Shown here: positions 21,828 through 34,306 of the stretch, one piece after another
Numbering within the stretch: position 1 is the first letter of the stretch
Layout: each line of letters opens with the position of its first letter
Source: Neelides folsomi
Lineage: Eukaryota; Arthropoda; Collembola; Neelipleona; Neelidae
Direction: 5' to 3'
NCBI GenBank assembly: GCA_034687125.1
Contig: JAQGBZ010000173.1
Location: 62,001-126,000, forward strand
DNA length: 64,000 nt
Position numbers and translations under genes: made by a program
The notes under the pieces: generated by a model
Databases searched by the model: none
Told to the model about the DNA's origin: nothing
The model's input: only the letters and a program-made list of their open reading frames with translations

Positions 21828-24800
21828 ATGCATCAAAGTTTCGAACTTGGAACTACAAATGATTTTAAAACTTCAAAGTCTCAATTCGCAAATGTAAGTC
21901 AATTAATGTCAAATATTAGTCAAAATATTTTGTAAAATATTTCATTTTTGTTTGTTTGACTTCATAAACCAAGAACATTTTTGTTCATCAATTTTATTAT
22001 TTATCTTTTTCATATTTATTTGAAGGCTTTAAGAGAAAATGAAGAAAAGAAGAAGAAATTGAAGAAATTGAAGGAGGAGATCGATCGGCTGAGAATTGAA
22101 CTTCAAACGTTGCATGACGCAAATGTAAACATTTTTATTTTATAAGATTTCATATAAATATATATATTATTTTAATCAATAGACTCAAATTGAAAGTTAA
22201 GAGTAAAATCACACAATACCAATATCATATAATTATTTTTCGCACGACATATTCAACTTATAATGTATTAATTTTCTCACGCGCCAATGTTCATTGCAAA
22301 ATTCCAAAAGTCGTTTAAACACGAGTTAGGTAAACAAGACAGCTTGTCTTATAGAGCTGTTGGAGGTCATTTATTAGATTAGTTTGTGTCAGTGTGTCAG
22401 ATTCACATATCGAAAATGCTTTATACTCTATACCATACATCGAATTCTTAGTTAATTTTATTTAATATGAAATTCTTTACATACAGATTTATCTTATATG
22501 TTTATATAAATATTGTTAACTTAAACTATAACATAATATTAACCTAACTTATTATCTTAACCCTATACTCGCAAGTCACAAGTTTGAGATTATACTTATA
22601 AGTTAAGATTTGACCAAATAAGTTTAAGATTATGTATGAGTGTCATATTTCCAATAGTTCTACTATATTAATATACTTAAATATTACTGTGCTTATATAT
22701 ATTAGGTAATTATTAACATGTGTACATATATCCTAATTCCTAAATGAATCAGAGTCCAATTTAGTGTTAAATCCAATTTAATAAAATGTTCGTGTTTTGT
22801 GACACAGAAAGAGCTGATTGAAGTACTTAAAAAGATCAATGGCCCATTGCCATACATTGAATTTCTCCATCCGTCTGAAGTCATTGCTTTCCTTCGTCTG
22901 CTCCCCCAAGGAACAAATTACGAGACGGGAATTGAAAGATTGAACATCAGCCAGCAGAGTAATTCATTTAACCCATAAAAAGCCCATAATATTTAATAAT
23001 AATAGCGATCTCAATTCTAAATTGATGTTCACTCATTTTAATTAATTTTTACTCCATTTGGTTCATTATGTGATTTTAAATTGAGTTAGTTTAAATTGCT
23101 CAAATTGATATTTGTGTTTATAGGGATTGTTGAATTGGAAAATGCAGCTTTGGAGGAGGAAGAATCTTGGAGAAGGGTTGAGGCCGAGTCAATTGGACTC
23201 CTCATTTCTATACCAAATACGAAAGAGGAATTGAATGGCGGGACAAAGGTGGCTGTGGCTGTGGGAAATGGCGAAGACGAATCCCTCATTGTAAACTCGT
23301 CATGCAAGCCAGCATTAATGGCCAATGATGCTCTAGTTATTCATGGGGCGAGGAAAAAATATGGAAAAACACTTTTACTCAACGATTTTCACATGCGGGT
23401 CAAACAAAAGTCAATGTAATTTTATATCCATTATTTAAAATATTTAAAATGATGATTATATTATTTAATTAATTATAATTCCTTAAGATTTTAAACAGTA
23501 TTTTATTATAAATATGTATAAAATGATGAATTTTCATTGTTTGTTGAAGATATTGTTTAATCGGAGCGAGTGGTTGTGGAAAGACAACGATTCTCTCTTG
23601 TATTGTCGGATTGAAGAAATTGGAAAGTGGGAGCATTTACTACTTTGGGGAAGAAACTTTCGGTTTGAATGGGAAACAAGTGGGATATATGCCGCAGGTG
23701 ATAAAAATATTTTTAATCAGCTTTTATGGTCAGAGCGAGAGTAATTAAATCAATTAAATCAATTAAATCAATTAAAACGAGACCCTTTACAGGAAATTGC
23801 ATTATGGGGAGAGTTCACTATAGGGGAAACAATGGCTTATTTCGGGCGAATGAATAAAATGCACAGCGGGGTTGTGAAAGAAAAAACTCAATTCCTCATC
23901 GACTTTCTTCAACTTCCACCGAAAAACAGGACAATTCACACACTCAGGTCATTAACCTATTAAATACCAAACATTTATTCATAAATATGACAGTTAATCA
24001 GTTAAACAATTTTTTCAATAATCAGTTAAAACATCATTTAATCATCCCAATCTCATATTTCAAAACCTTTTAAATATTTTAATTATTTCTATCTTTTTAT
24101 AGTGGAGGTCAACAACGTCGAGTTTCATTTGCTGTTGCTCTTCTTCATCAACCTCAATTCCTAATTTTGGACGAACCGACTGTTGGAGTTGATTCAGTTT
24201 TAAGAGAATGGTAAAATATTTAAAAGTTCAATTTTGTTAAGCAATCACATTAATCAATATTTTCATACTCACAGATAAAACTTTATTTTAGCATTGATTA
24301 ATTTAAATCGATTATTATTGATTTTTTAATAATTAGCATCTGGAGTTACTTGCGAGATTTGACCTACGAAGGATGCACAGTTTTGATGACTACTCATTAC
24401 ATGGAAGAAGCCAAACGGGCAGACGTGGTCGGGCTGATGCGCTCCGGCCGTCTTCTCGCCCAAGACTCCCCACAAAAACTGACAAAGGCCTTTAATGCGG
24501 ATTTGGACGCCGTGCTTCTCGCCCTGTCTAGGGACGACGACCAGAAGGAAAAGGCTGAATTGACAGAAAAAATTCTCAAACGAAAGAATTCAAATGCCAA
24601 GAGGATTCCTTCATCAACTGTGTACAAACTTGAAATGAATCACCTTCATGCCCTAATCATCAAAAATCTCATTTACATGTGGAGGAACATTGGGTAAACA
24701 AATATTAAAACTTTTCATGTAAAAGCTAATCACCAACTTACATTTAATCTTTATCTGCTTATTTTATTAACCATTAACAATTTTTATGGTGATTTGGTAA

Positions 24801-26853
24801 ATAAATATAATTTTAAGTTATTGTTATTATAATAACGATGTAATTGGTTTAATTCTAATAGGTTTATGACAATACTTGGATTCCTCCCCGCTGTTCAATT
24901 AGCATTGTTTTGTGTAACAATCGGCGGTGACTTCCTCGACCTCGATCTCGCATATGTTAACCATGAAACGGATAATTGTTCGGTGCCTTTGAAACCCTGC
25001 ATCAACAAAGATTTCTCCTGTCGCTATTTAACTTATTTGAAACAAAATCATTCAGTTTTACTAGTAAGATTACATTTATATTAAAAGTATTTTAATCAGA
25101 GTTCGGTTTTTATGTAAATTTTCTAAATACCTAACTTATCATAGCCGATGAATTTAAATGTTCAAAATTGTGTATACTATTTATAGTTATTAAACTAATG
25201 ATAACATTTGTTTTTTAGCACAAGTATGATAATGAAAGCGAAGCTTTGTTGGCTGTGCAAGCTGGACAAGCATGGGGAGTCATTTCCTTTGGACCCAAAT
25301 TCTCAAAACATGTAATTAATAGAGCGGAAGCGGGTCACTATGCTGATCAAGACACCATTGATGGTTCAAGGATCAAAGCAAGACTTGATATGTCGAGTAA
25401 TTGACTTAATCAATAAGAATTTCACAATTTCATCTTTAAAATAATTGATTCTCAGGCTAATCTGTTTAAAATTTTCAGATCAGCAAATAGCCTATACAAT
25501 AAAAAGAATGTTATTAGAAACTTATCAAAGATTCGCCAAAAACCTTGCGCGTTGTCACCTTGAAGCCGACGTTACTGGACTTCCTATCAAAGTATTTAAA
25601 CTTTTAAACTACAATTTTTTATTTATTGAAGAAGGTTAAATATTTACTTGAAACGATTAAAATTTTAATCACTGCTCGTTATATTTTAATACAATATAAA
25701 TATATATTTAACTATAATGTAAAGTATAAGGGTATTTCGGAAAGATTTCGAAATCTGACTTTGGATTAATAGCGGCTTATATTACAGTTTGAAGAACCCA
25801 TTTATGGAGACGAATATCCTGTTTTCAGCCATTACATCGCACCCGGAGCCTTGCTCACGTAAATAAAATAACCATTTTACATATGAAATAAGGGTTTGCA
25901 TAAAGTCATTAATTTTAATTGAAATCATAATTAATTGCTTTTTGGTTTAGGACGATATTTTTCATGGGCGTTGCTCTGACTGGTCAAATTTTGATATCAG
26001 AGAAAAAAGGAGGGATGTTGGAGCGATCATATGTGGCAGGGATGCGCCACTCCGAATTGATCCTTTCACATCTCGTCACTCAATCCATCGTTCTCTACGT
26101 CCAAATCACCATCGTCTTTTCATATCTCTTCGCAGTCATTCAGCTACCCTTTAGGTTCTTGTAAAATACTCTGCTTCTTATTTGTTAAAGATTGGTTGGT
26201 TGATTGATTTGGAAGATTTAAATATATCTGTACATATGCATATGAAATAATATCTGATTCAATATTTCAGGGGTCCTATATCAGCCATCGTTTTACTTAC
26301 AGTTTTACAAGGATATGTTGGAATCTTCCTTGGTATATTTTTTACCAACTGATTAATTTAATTTTACAATTTAATTGAAAATTAACTTTATCAATTATAT
26401 GTTTAAAAAATCCAGGATTTGTTGTGACTTCGTTTGCTGCGGATGAAAGTCAAGTGCTCCAAATCTCTCTCATGATATTTATATTCAACTTTCTTGTTTC
26501 CGGTGAATAATATTGACATATTTATCTTATAATAAATAATTATTTTAAAAACCTACCATGTATGCATTTAGAAAAATACTAAAATGCGATTAATTTAGGA
26601 TACAAAATGCTAATTGAATTATTTATTGACAGGTGCATTGTGGCCTTTGGAGAGCATGCCGCGAATTATGAAGGTTGTTGCTGGGACGATGCCTCAAGCA
26701 GCTGTTGGCCCATTTCGTTCCATGATCATCAGAGGTTGGGAAATTGGCCATCCGCTCGTTTTCCCCGCATTCATCTCCTCATTGGCCTGGATCCTTTTCT
26801 TTATTCTCGTCATCTTCATCGAGCGGAGAGTGAAAGTCTTCCTAAGGAATTGA
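21828..26853 (+). CDS. ABC transporter, ABCH subfamily (ABCG23-like half transporter)
   Basis: Sixteen exons: 21828-21893, 22026-22124, 22808-22958, 23124-23415, 23550-23697, 23793-23947, 24103-24210, 24337-24693, 24862-25063, 25219-25396, 25479-25591, 25788-25858, 25951-26154, 26271-26332, 26416-26502 and 26633-26853. All are GT-AG with continuous phase, giving 837 residues. The nucleotide-binding domain is about 175-410: Walker [10 protein letters not shown] (208-216), signature LSGGQ (303-307), Walker B LILDEP (324-329) and H-loop MTTHYMEEA. An ABC2-type membrane domain follows with an extracellular loop and five or six helices. Domain order NBD-TMD fits ABCG/ABCH; H-type sequence such as [17 protein letters not shown] fits arthropod ABCH, which moves lipids to the cuticle in insects. 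Odd point: about 170 extra N-terminal residues with a Lys/Glu-rich coiled coil (23-55). Confidence 0.9.
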
Positions 26854-27295
26854 AATATCTTTCAATTGATTTATCGTGTAATAATCGTTCAATAATCGTT
26901 CTTCCAACAATTACCATAAAATAATTGGAACTTACATGCATTATGCAATTAATTATGTATAATAAATGGAAAATAATGATAAAAAATTCTAGCATAAGTT
27001 CGTCATTTATTTGATTGTGAAAAGTAAGTTTTGTTATCTCATTATCTCTTATATTACTCTTATATGTAGTACATTTGATCATTAGTTTATCATTTTACAC
27101 TATTTTAACATCCAATAAAGCATAAAGGTAATATATTCATAAATTATGAATCATAATTAATTTAATAAAAATACACCAATAAAGAAAAAAATTTCAAATA
27201 TTTTTAAGTGACATTTATTATTTATTATATTTACTACAAAACATGATAACATTTATCAAACACCAAAATATTGCTATTGAAAATGAGTTAGTAAC
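26854..27295. other. Intergenic, nothing recognised
   Basis: AT-rich 3' flank of the ABCH gene, reaching the left end of the mariner relic. No feature stands out. Confidence 0.5.
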
Positions 27296-28589
27296 TACGA
27301 GTGTGAATCCATAGCTCTGCCCTTTAGGGTAGTACACCAAATACCCAAATTGAATTTCCTTAGCACTGGAGCAGCATTTAGTCTGCTAACACTAATTGTT
27401 GCTAAGCACCCCAAACCAACTGAAAAGTACATACAACTAAAGCTAGTACTTTCTTTGTTGATCTTTCCGTTTTCGCTTTAAGTGGTGGATCTGATCCTAT
27501 AAATAAAAAATTATGAAAAATAAGAATTTCATGTACCTTTTAGCAACCATTGTTGAGATTATCTTTTTGTTTCAGGCTCAAAATATCTGATGTAAGTTTC
27601 ATCTTCAGTAACAATCTGATCTTTAAAAAACTCAGGATCTTGGGTGAGCAAAAAAAGATTTTCTTTGCAGGCTTCAATTCTTTCGCTTTTATGAGCGTTT
27701 GTAAGTAGTTTCGGAATCCATCTTGCTGTCCTTAAAACTAATCCCAAGCATACAGTAAGGATTCGCCATACACTTGAACCCGGAATTTTGGATTTCTTCG
27801 AAATTTCCTCGATTGTCAAGCGTCGGCCATTTTTAACAATTTTCTCCACAATTTCAATTCTTTTTTCTTTAGGTGCCGAATAAGTCTTATGAATTTTATT
27901 CAAAACTGAATCACAAATATCAAACTTATTGAACCAATTGTACACAGTTTTACCGGAGGGAGATAATTTTTTATAAGTATTTTTTAAGTGTTCGAATATT
28001 TCAACAGGACCCAACCTAAGATTTTTAAATGTTTTATAATGGAGCGATACTCAATTTTTTGGTTCATAATAAATCAAAACTCAAAGATGACTGACTTATT
28101 TTACAATAAAATGAATGGATAAAATTATAATTTCCAACAAATGGCTATTTTAACCATTTATTTCTTATCATATCCTGTTCTTTTGTTTCATTTTCAATTT
28201 AACCAAAAATGAATTTTTCTATTCAACTATAAATATCTCAGGAGTGTGTTATCAGATTAACATGAAAATTATACTGAACACTAATTATATATATATATAT
28301 ATATATCTAAGTGTGTAAAATATTAGCCAATTTCAATCACTAGTTTCTAAGATATAATATATGTGTGATGGAAAATGTGGGAAATCTGAAATAAAAATAA
28401 TTATTGAAAACTGATCCCACTTTGACATCAAATAACTTTTGAACCTGCCAACCGATATACATGAAACTTTTATGGTAATATGGTCATATATATGTAATTA
28501 TCACATTAAAGTTTTACGAAGATTCATTTACAAACTTCGGCGATATCCCTTAAAACATGAGTGTAAAAATGTTTGAAATGACCCTCGTA
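27296..28589 (-). mobile_element. Decayed mariner transposon
   Basis: About 1.29 kb, a normal mariner length, bounded by TA on both sides. The ends read TACGAGTGTGAATCC at the left and, on the other strand, TACGAGGGTCATTTCAAA at the right, which fits imperfect terminal repeats. The transposase lies on the minus strand: a start MNQKIEYRSIIKHLKIL at 28067, then a frame change into GPVEIFEHLKNTYKKLSPSG and the helix-turn-helix region, then the first catalytic Asp in VTEDETYIRYFEPETKR. A TAA stop follows, then SQQWLLKG, a 40-bp GT...AG-like insertion (27536-27497) and GSDPPLKAKTERSTKKVLAL. The C-terminal catalytic part is missing. The 5' leader of about 520 bp is long and holds a (TA)n run at 28288-28306. 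Inactive. Confidence 0.8.
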
Positions 28590-28836
28590 TTAATTGACCA
28601 TTTATTAAAGTATAAAAAAAATTTTAAAGTATGTTTATAAAATTCTAATAATATTTCTAGTAAATTCTACCTGTATTTGTAGTGTGTAATATATTAATTG
28701 TTAACAAAAATGCTTTTTATAATATATTATATGTATATGTATAAGTATGCTTCAAAATTAAGAATGCAATATTAAAACAATAAATCAAATGCTCAGATTT
28801 AATATTTTTTCATAATTCAATGAATTAATATTGAAT

Positions 28837-29244
28837 TTAAAAGTCAATTTCATTAAGTGACAAAACTCCATCTTGGTTCAAATCAAAGGAATCGAAGTCG
28901 AAGCGCCTGAGTTCTCTCTTTGACCTTCCTGATGAGATCATGAAATTTCTCGCTTCATTTTCATCAATTCCGCCATCACGATTCATGTCAATTTTGGAGA
29001 AGTGCATTTGTCCATTATTTTGACTACTGGGAGGATGTAAATCCCTAACGTCTCGAGGATTTCGACAACCGTTATCGCAATTGCAGCAGAAAATGTTACA
29101 AGGTCCATATCCGCAACATGGAGTCCCAATGGATTCGTCCCCACAACGTCCAGTTGTGTCTGTGCCGCAACAAATGCTTGACACTTCATTAAAAGCGCAT
29201 CCTGCAAGGATTACCATCAAGGCAAGTGGAATCAAAGTATTCAT
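28837..29244 (-). CDS. Secreted Diedel-like cysteine-rich protein with two EF-hands
   Basis: 135 residues in one coding exon, ATG at 29244. Signal peptide about 1-23. A ten-cysteine block follows (residues 25-60), ending CGYGPCNIFCCNCDNGC, which closely resembles the C-terminal half of Diedel proteins (CGxGxCNxFGCNCDGGC). Diedel is a secreted immune modulator in Drosophila, acting on the IMD pathway. After a short linker there are two EF-hand loops, 86-97 (DMNRDGGIDENE) and 121-132 (DLNQDGVLSLNE), both with complete calcium ligands. Upstream, a 5' UTR intron is likely: donor CTTG/GTAAGTTGG at 29469 and acceptor TTAATAG about 10 bp before the ATG, with a TATA-like CATAAAAG at 29532-29539. A Diedel-like module joined to EF-hands is not an arrangement I know. 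Function is inferred, not shown. Confidence 0.8.
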   Translation of the reverse strand: MNTLIPLALMVILAGCAFNEVSSICCGTDTTGRCGDESIGTPCCGYGPCNIFCCNCDNGCRNPRDVRDLHPPSSQNNGQMHFSKIDMNRDGGIDENEARNFMISSGRSKRELRRFDFDSFDLNQDGVLSLNEIDF

Positions 29245-29531
29245 CTTTCAACCTATTAATAAATATATAAATATATTTAATATGTAAATTGTATGTTCTA
29301 CTATAGTATATACTGAAAGTGAGTAGGTATATAACTAATTATATTTATCTTATTCTTAAAGCAGTTATATGTATGTAATATATTGTAAATTGTAATTATA
29401 ATACCATACTGTTAGAAATTTATTATAAAAATTATAGGAGTCCAAAAAAGAAAATTTGTCCCAACTTACCAAGTTATTTTGACTAGCTGAAGTAGTGTTG
29501 AGTTTTATTCAAACAAATTTTGAAATTCCTG

Positions 29532-29539
29532 CTTTTATG
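29532..29539 (-). promoter_or_regulatory. Likely TATA box of the Diedel-like/EF-hand gene
   Basis: CATAAAAG on the minus strand lies about 60 bp upstream of the inferred 5' UTR donor at 29469, with AACTCAAC as a possible start region about 30 bp downstream. Confidence 0.4.
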
Positions 29540-29978
29540 CTTATGAGGAACGGAAGTGCGTTTACAATTAAGACATAATTAAAAGGAAAATGAAATATAT
29601 TGATAGTAATTAAAAATGGAATTTATTCATTTTATTTACCATATTTGGCATATTAAGTATTTATCTCCCCAATAATTAAAATAAATTATTTTAATTATTG
29701 CCATTTATAGTAATCTAAACAGGAAAAGTAAAATTTATTTGGTGAATAATTGATTTTATCTTCACGATAAACTAAATAACTACTGCCAATTAAAATTACT
29801 AATTGCTAACTAAAACTAATACTACAATTATACACGATACGCCTAACTGACCTAACCCTCCCAAAGTCTGAAATCATTTCTGACTTTACATACATCTTTG
29901 GACTTGATAATTCAATTCTAATTTATTGCGAATTGAAATGTTACATAAAAACTAAAATTAATATTTACATCTTGTTAT

Positions 29979-30001
29979 AAAGCGTCTCTTACAGACGCTT
30001 T
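29979..30001. repeat. Perfect 9-bp stem-loop
   Basis: AAAGCGTCT and AGACGCTTT flank a 5-base loop. Isolated in a non-coding region; role unknown. Confidence 0.5.
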
Positions 30002-31120
30002 TAGTTGGGAAGTCAGACCCTAAAATCAAGAAATTATCATTTATTTCCAATGTAGTTTAAGTAAATTGCTACTAGAATGTAATACTTATATGTATAAGTA
30101 TAGGTATGGCATATTTAGGCATAATCATTAAGGTTCTCTTAACAATCGTCATCGATATACCTATATCAAATATCTTAAGAAAATATCAGTACTACCATAG
30201 GTATATGTATGTATATCAAAATGCGTATTTGACTTAATAATTTTCCAAAAGTATCAAAGTATTTATAGAATTGACGACAGTATAATACCATACATTTAGG
30301 GTTGTATCCTTTTATCCCTTGCATACAGGAGTTTATTTTTGAGGAGGAAAGAAAAGAAAACCCAAATCTAAAACAACAGTGAGATCGAAAAAATTAAATT
30401 CCAAAATAAACGATGAATTTGAAAATCCTCAAGATTCTAAAATTGATGCTTAAGTTTGATGCTTAAGATGCTTAAGTTAGTGTCATGTTCAAATGACCAA
30501 TTTTAAAAAGTCAGCTTGACGCACTATCTAGTCTTCTAGGATACTAATAGGTACTTAAAATTAAACACTAGTACACAATTTAGTGTTAGTATGATATTTT
30601 TAAACAAATTGTTTCTATTTATTTGATTATTTCTTATTTTATTTGGTATTGTAATTTTAATTTTTGTGTATATCAATTGAGACATTGTTTTAAGTAGAAA
30701 CTAAGTCCTGAACTTTGCTAAGGATATTCAATTTTGTATTTGTTGTACTAATCCGTTTGCTAATGCCTGTACTTCACGCTCTTGAAATGAAGCTAGTCGG
30801 CAACATAAGAGTAGCGTGTATATATTTTAATAGGAAATACGGGTCTTGTCCAACTCTAGAATAATTTTTCCTTTAAAGATCACATTCACATAGAGGCATT
30901 CTAAATGCCAATTATTTATTGTAAGATATAAGAAGGGTATATTTAAGTATTTATACTATATTACCTATACTTAAATATACACCCGAATCACACATCATAA
31001 CCATATTGCATCATTTAATATTTTTATCACAAAATCACAATTCATTAAGTTTTATAAGCAAGGACTCATTGTCAGCAGGTTCACATGTTTTAACTTCAAT
31101 TCTTATATCTTTATTTTTTA

Positions 31121-31200
31121 TACAGAGTGGGCCATAAGTACCTTTCTTTTTTATACACTTTTTAATTTAAAAAAGAAAAATACTTATGGCCGACCCCGTA
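31121..31200. mobile_element. 80-bp TA-ended hairpin MITE
   Basis: The ends TACAGAGTGGGCCATAAGTA and TACTTATGGCCGACCCCGTA are near reverse complements and run inward into CTTTTTT / AAAAAAG arms. It starts with TA and ends with TA, as does the element at 48328-48431, whose ends also read TACAGGGTG-like. Non-coding. Confidence 0.7.
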
Positions 31201-31365
31201 CATGCCCATTAAATAAAACTGTTATTTACCATTAGAACTATCTTATATTTACTTAAATCATATTATTACTATTTAAACTATAGTTAAATATTTAACAAAT
31301 ATTTACTTAATCTAAATTAATAACTGTCTTAATATAATTATATATTGTAATTGTAATAATATTCC

Positions 31366-32040
31366 CAGTGTTCGCAAAAATCCGGCTATGTGGAAAGTTA
31401 GCCCCTCCAGTGGATAGCCAGTGGCTATGTTTAGTGGATATATTTACCCCATCTACCAACAGTTTCTCCCCAGAACTATATTCTCTAATACCTTTAATTT
31501 TATATTAATTATTAATAATTGGTTAAATAACATAATTAACCACCCATCGATGCCTATTTAATATTTTATTTCATTTGCAAAACATTAAGCCAATAAAATT
31601 AATCAGTTTCAATTTTATCAAACAATAAAGATCTTAAAGAAGGAAGAAGTTAGATAGTTGGTATTTATGTAAGTAAACTACATTATTTATTTCGTAAAAT
31701 TAACTTTTAACTTCCTTTTGATCCGGTTCCAGTTACGTTGAAGCAGGTGCGACAGCTGTCGACGCAGTTGCAACTTACCGGAAGAATCAAAACACTTTAG
31801 TAGGAATTAGCAATATCAGTTGTTAAAAAGGATGATGAGTATCGAAGCCGAATAATAAATAAATATTAAAATATGCCTAAGTTAATTATTAGTATTTGAA
31901 AAGAAACAAAATAATTCGTTTCAAATAATTTTAGAGTAATATTAAAATATTATTTTCCAAATGCCCCGAAATTCCAAGTTCTCTCCACTCTTTTGAAAAC
32001 ATATCCAATTTGGCTATCCAAACTGGACATGGTAACACTG
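31366..32040. mobile_element. Non-autonomous hAT element, 675 bp, intact target duplication
   Basis: Left end CAGTGTTCGC, right end GGTAACACTG, so the outermost CAGTGTT is a terminal inverted repeat of hAT type. Both sides carry the same 8 bp, AATATTCC (31358-31365 and 32041-32048), which is the hAT target-site duplication length. Subterminal GGATAGCC / GGCTATCC blocks recur in both orientations, as expected of transposase-binding sites. No transposase frame is present. The perfect duplication suggests fairly recent insertion. Confidence 0.88.
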
Positions 32041-32546
32041 AATATTCCTAATTTATACATATCTTATATAGGGGAGCATGTAATAACAGCATTTTTATTA
32101 GGAAATGTTTTTTCCAAGTTAAAAAAATTTAGCATTTACTAATAATAACCAAATAAGATAAGAAATATAATAATGTATCATTCTGCACTTTAAAATGAAT
32201 AAAACCAAATAATAAATATACAATTGTATAGTATTAATGAAATTGACCAATATATAATTTACAAAATTGTACCATGTCAGTTTTTATCTTCCTGATAAAA
32301 CTGATAAAACTGATTAAACATTAACTAAACACTCACATAAATTTATGTGATTTCAATATTAGTTTCCTCAATAAAATAGATTTCTGTGCCAATATTTTAA
32401 ATTTAATATCTATAATAAGTACTAATAAAGTAAATATAATATTTAGCTGAATATAATATGAAGGTAAGCAAAATATTAAAAAATCTTTACTTATCTTCTG
32501 TTAAAATATAACATAACACAAGTATAAAAACTTAAAAAGAAATTTT

Positions 32547-33391
32547 ATGAATAAGGGGCTCGTATGTTTAATTACTGGAGGTGGAAATGGTCTTGGAAAG
32601 GCCGTTGTTGAAATGTTCCTTCGTTTAGGGTCAAAAGTTGTCATTTGCGACTTGGCCTCGTCGAACGGTCAAGAAATTAATAAATCGCATCCTGAAAATT
32701 CAATATTTTGTGCAACTGACGTAATTAACTATTTAAATATCAAGAATTAATATATTAATAATTACATATTTAAATTTTTTAAAAGGTAACAAGCGAAAAG
32801 GATGTTAAAGAATGTTTAACCCAAACAGAATCAAAGTTTGGTAAATTGGACGTCGTAGTCAATTGCGCAGGAATTGGTCCAATAGGAAATTTATTCAATT
32901 TCAAAACGAACGTACCCCATGATTTTGACAAGTTCAAGAATGTGATGGATGTGAATGCAACTGGAACATTTAATGTCATTCGCTTGGCCATTGACTTAAT
33001 GCGCAAAAATGTGCCAGATGAAGACGGCGGCCGCGGAGTGATCGTCAACACTTCAAGTGTTATGGGATTTGAAGCAACGGCCGGAGTTTCGGCTTATGCA
33101 GCAAGTAAAGGAGCAGTTTTGGGGATGACACTTCCAATGGCACGGGATTTGTCTTATGTTGGGATTCGAGTTATGGCAATTGCGCCAGGATATTTTGAAA
33201 CAAATATGACTGCAGGGATGAGAGAAGAATCACAAAAAGTATTCCTCAATGCACATGCATTTCCAAAAAGGAGCGGGAAACCGCAAGAATTTGCCAAGCT
33301 TGTAGTGGCAATTGTTGAGAATCCGATGTTGAATGGGACAGTGATCAGAATTGATGCTGGAGTTAAAGTACCGCCAATGTTTAATCAATAA
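32547..33391 (+). CDS. Short-chain dehydrogenase, HSD10-like
   Basis: Two exons, 32547-32720 and 32786-33391 (phase 0), give 259 residues, the size of 3-hydroxyacyl-CoA dehydrogenase type 2 (HSD17B10, Drosophila scully). The Rossmann nucleotide-binding motif TGGGNGLG is at residues 10-17, NCAG follows in the middle, the catalytic Ser is in NTSSVMGF, and YAASK supplies the catalytic Tyr and Lys. The C-terminal part (APGYFETNMTAGM, then GTVIRIDAG) matches the family. HSD10 works in mitochondria on branched-chain fatty acid and isoleucine breakdown and, in animals, in the RNase P complex. No long targeting peptide is seen before GLVCLITGG, as is usual for HSD10. A tiny upstream ATGAAG/GTAAGC at 32459 could be an alternative first exon. 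Confidence 0.88.
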
Positions 33392-34306
33392 AAAAATAGT
33401 ATATAATTTCAAGATATCAAATATGAATATGAATAAAGTATAGCTTCTATATTTAAATTCTAAATTATTATATTATAATTTGATGAACATGACATGAAGC
33501 TGATTGAGCTTTTGCATGGCCTTGCATTCTTCAACCGAATCAATTAAGAAGTGAGAAATGAGATAATCCTCTTCTAAACCCCCAACTTTCTATTATAAGA
33601 TTCCACTTCATTATATCAATGACAGAATCTATGAAATTCAGAACTTTAATGAGTCAACCAGCCAACGCATCAATAAGCATGAGAGATAATTCTTCAGCTT
33701 CTTCTCTCTAAATCACTACATGCATTGATCTGATGCTTGTACACTGATACGAAGTTCATAGAAAGATTGTATAAAAGTACATGACAATTAAACATGAAGT
33801 TCATTTAGGCTATGGATGCGTAAAAGTGCTCAAAGGCTCCCATCGTCAACTTTTCCAAACTCTTGTGTATAGGAAGCACATTCCTTATGTAACTACTGCG
33901 AAGGCATAAAAATGTACAGAACTTATAAAAACTAGTTTTTTTCCCATCGCTTGACATTGAGATTTTAAAGTCGGGTGTAAAAGATTATCACATGAGGAAT
34001 TCTTTGGAAGTGAAACATGACGAAGTGGAAGAAGCAACGTGTTCAATTTATTCCATCATATTAATAGAGCACACTTCCATGAATACTTTTATCTCTTCTT
34101 CATAAATATTCAATGTGGAATTGCCCTATCTTAAATATAGGTATTTGCTTCGTTGGTTGAACCAATAGCTTCACATTTGGGCTTCGATATTTGTCTTGGG
34201 CCAAATACATTTTTTAGCAATAATCTCCGCCCTTCAAGTTAACCCCTTCCACTTTCACACACAATTAATGAACTAACTTCCAATTTCGACTTCTCATTTT
34301 CTCATT
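33392..34306. other. Intergenic, nothing recognised
   Basis: Spacer between the dehydrogenase and transferrin genes. It is slightly less AT-rich than other spacers but shows no gene-like frame. Confidence 0.5.

Noticed and set aside
23742-23777. Four copies of AATTAAATC in an ABCH intron
   Set aside because: Short simple repeat, likely slippage; too small to be a CRISPR or satellite.
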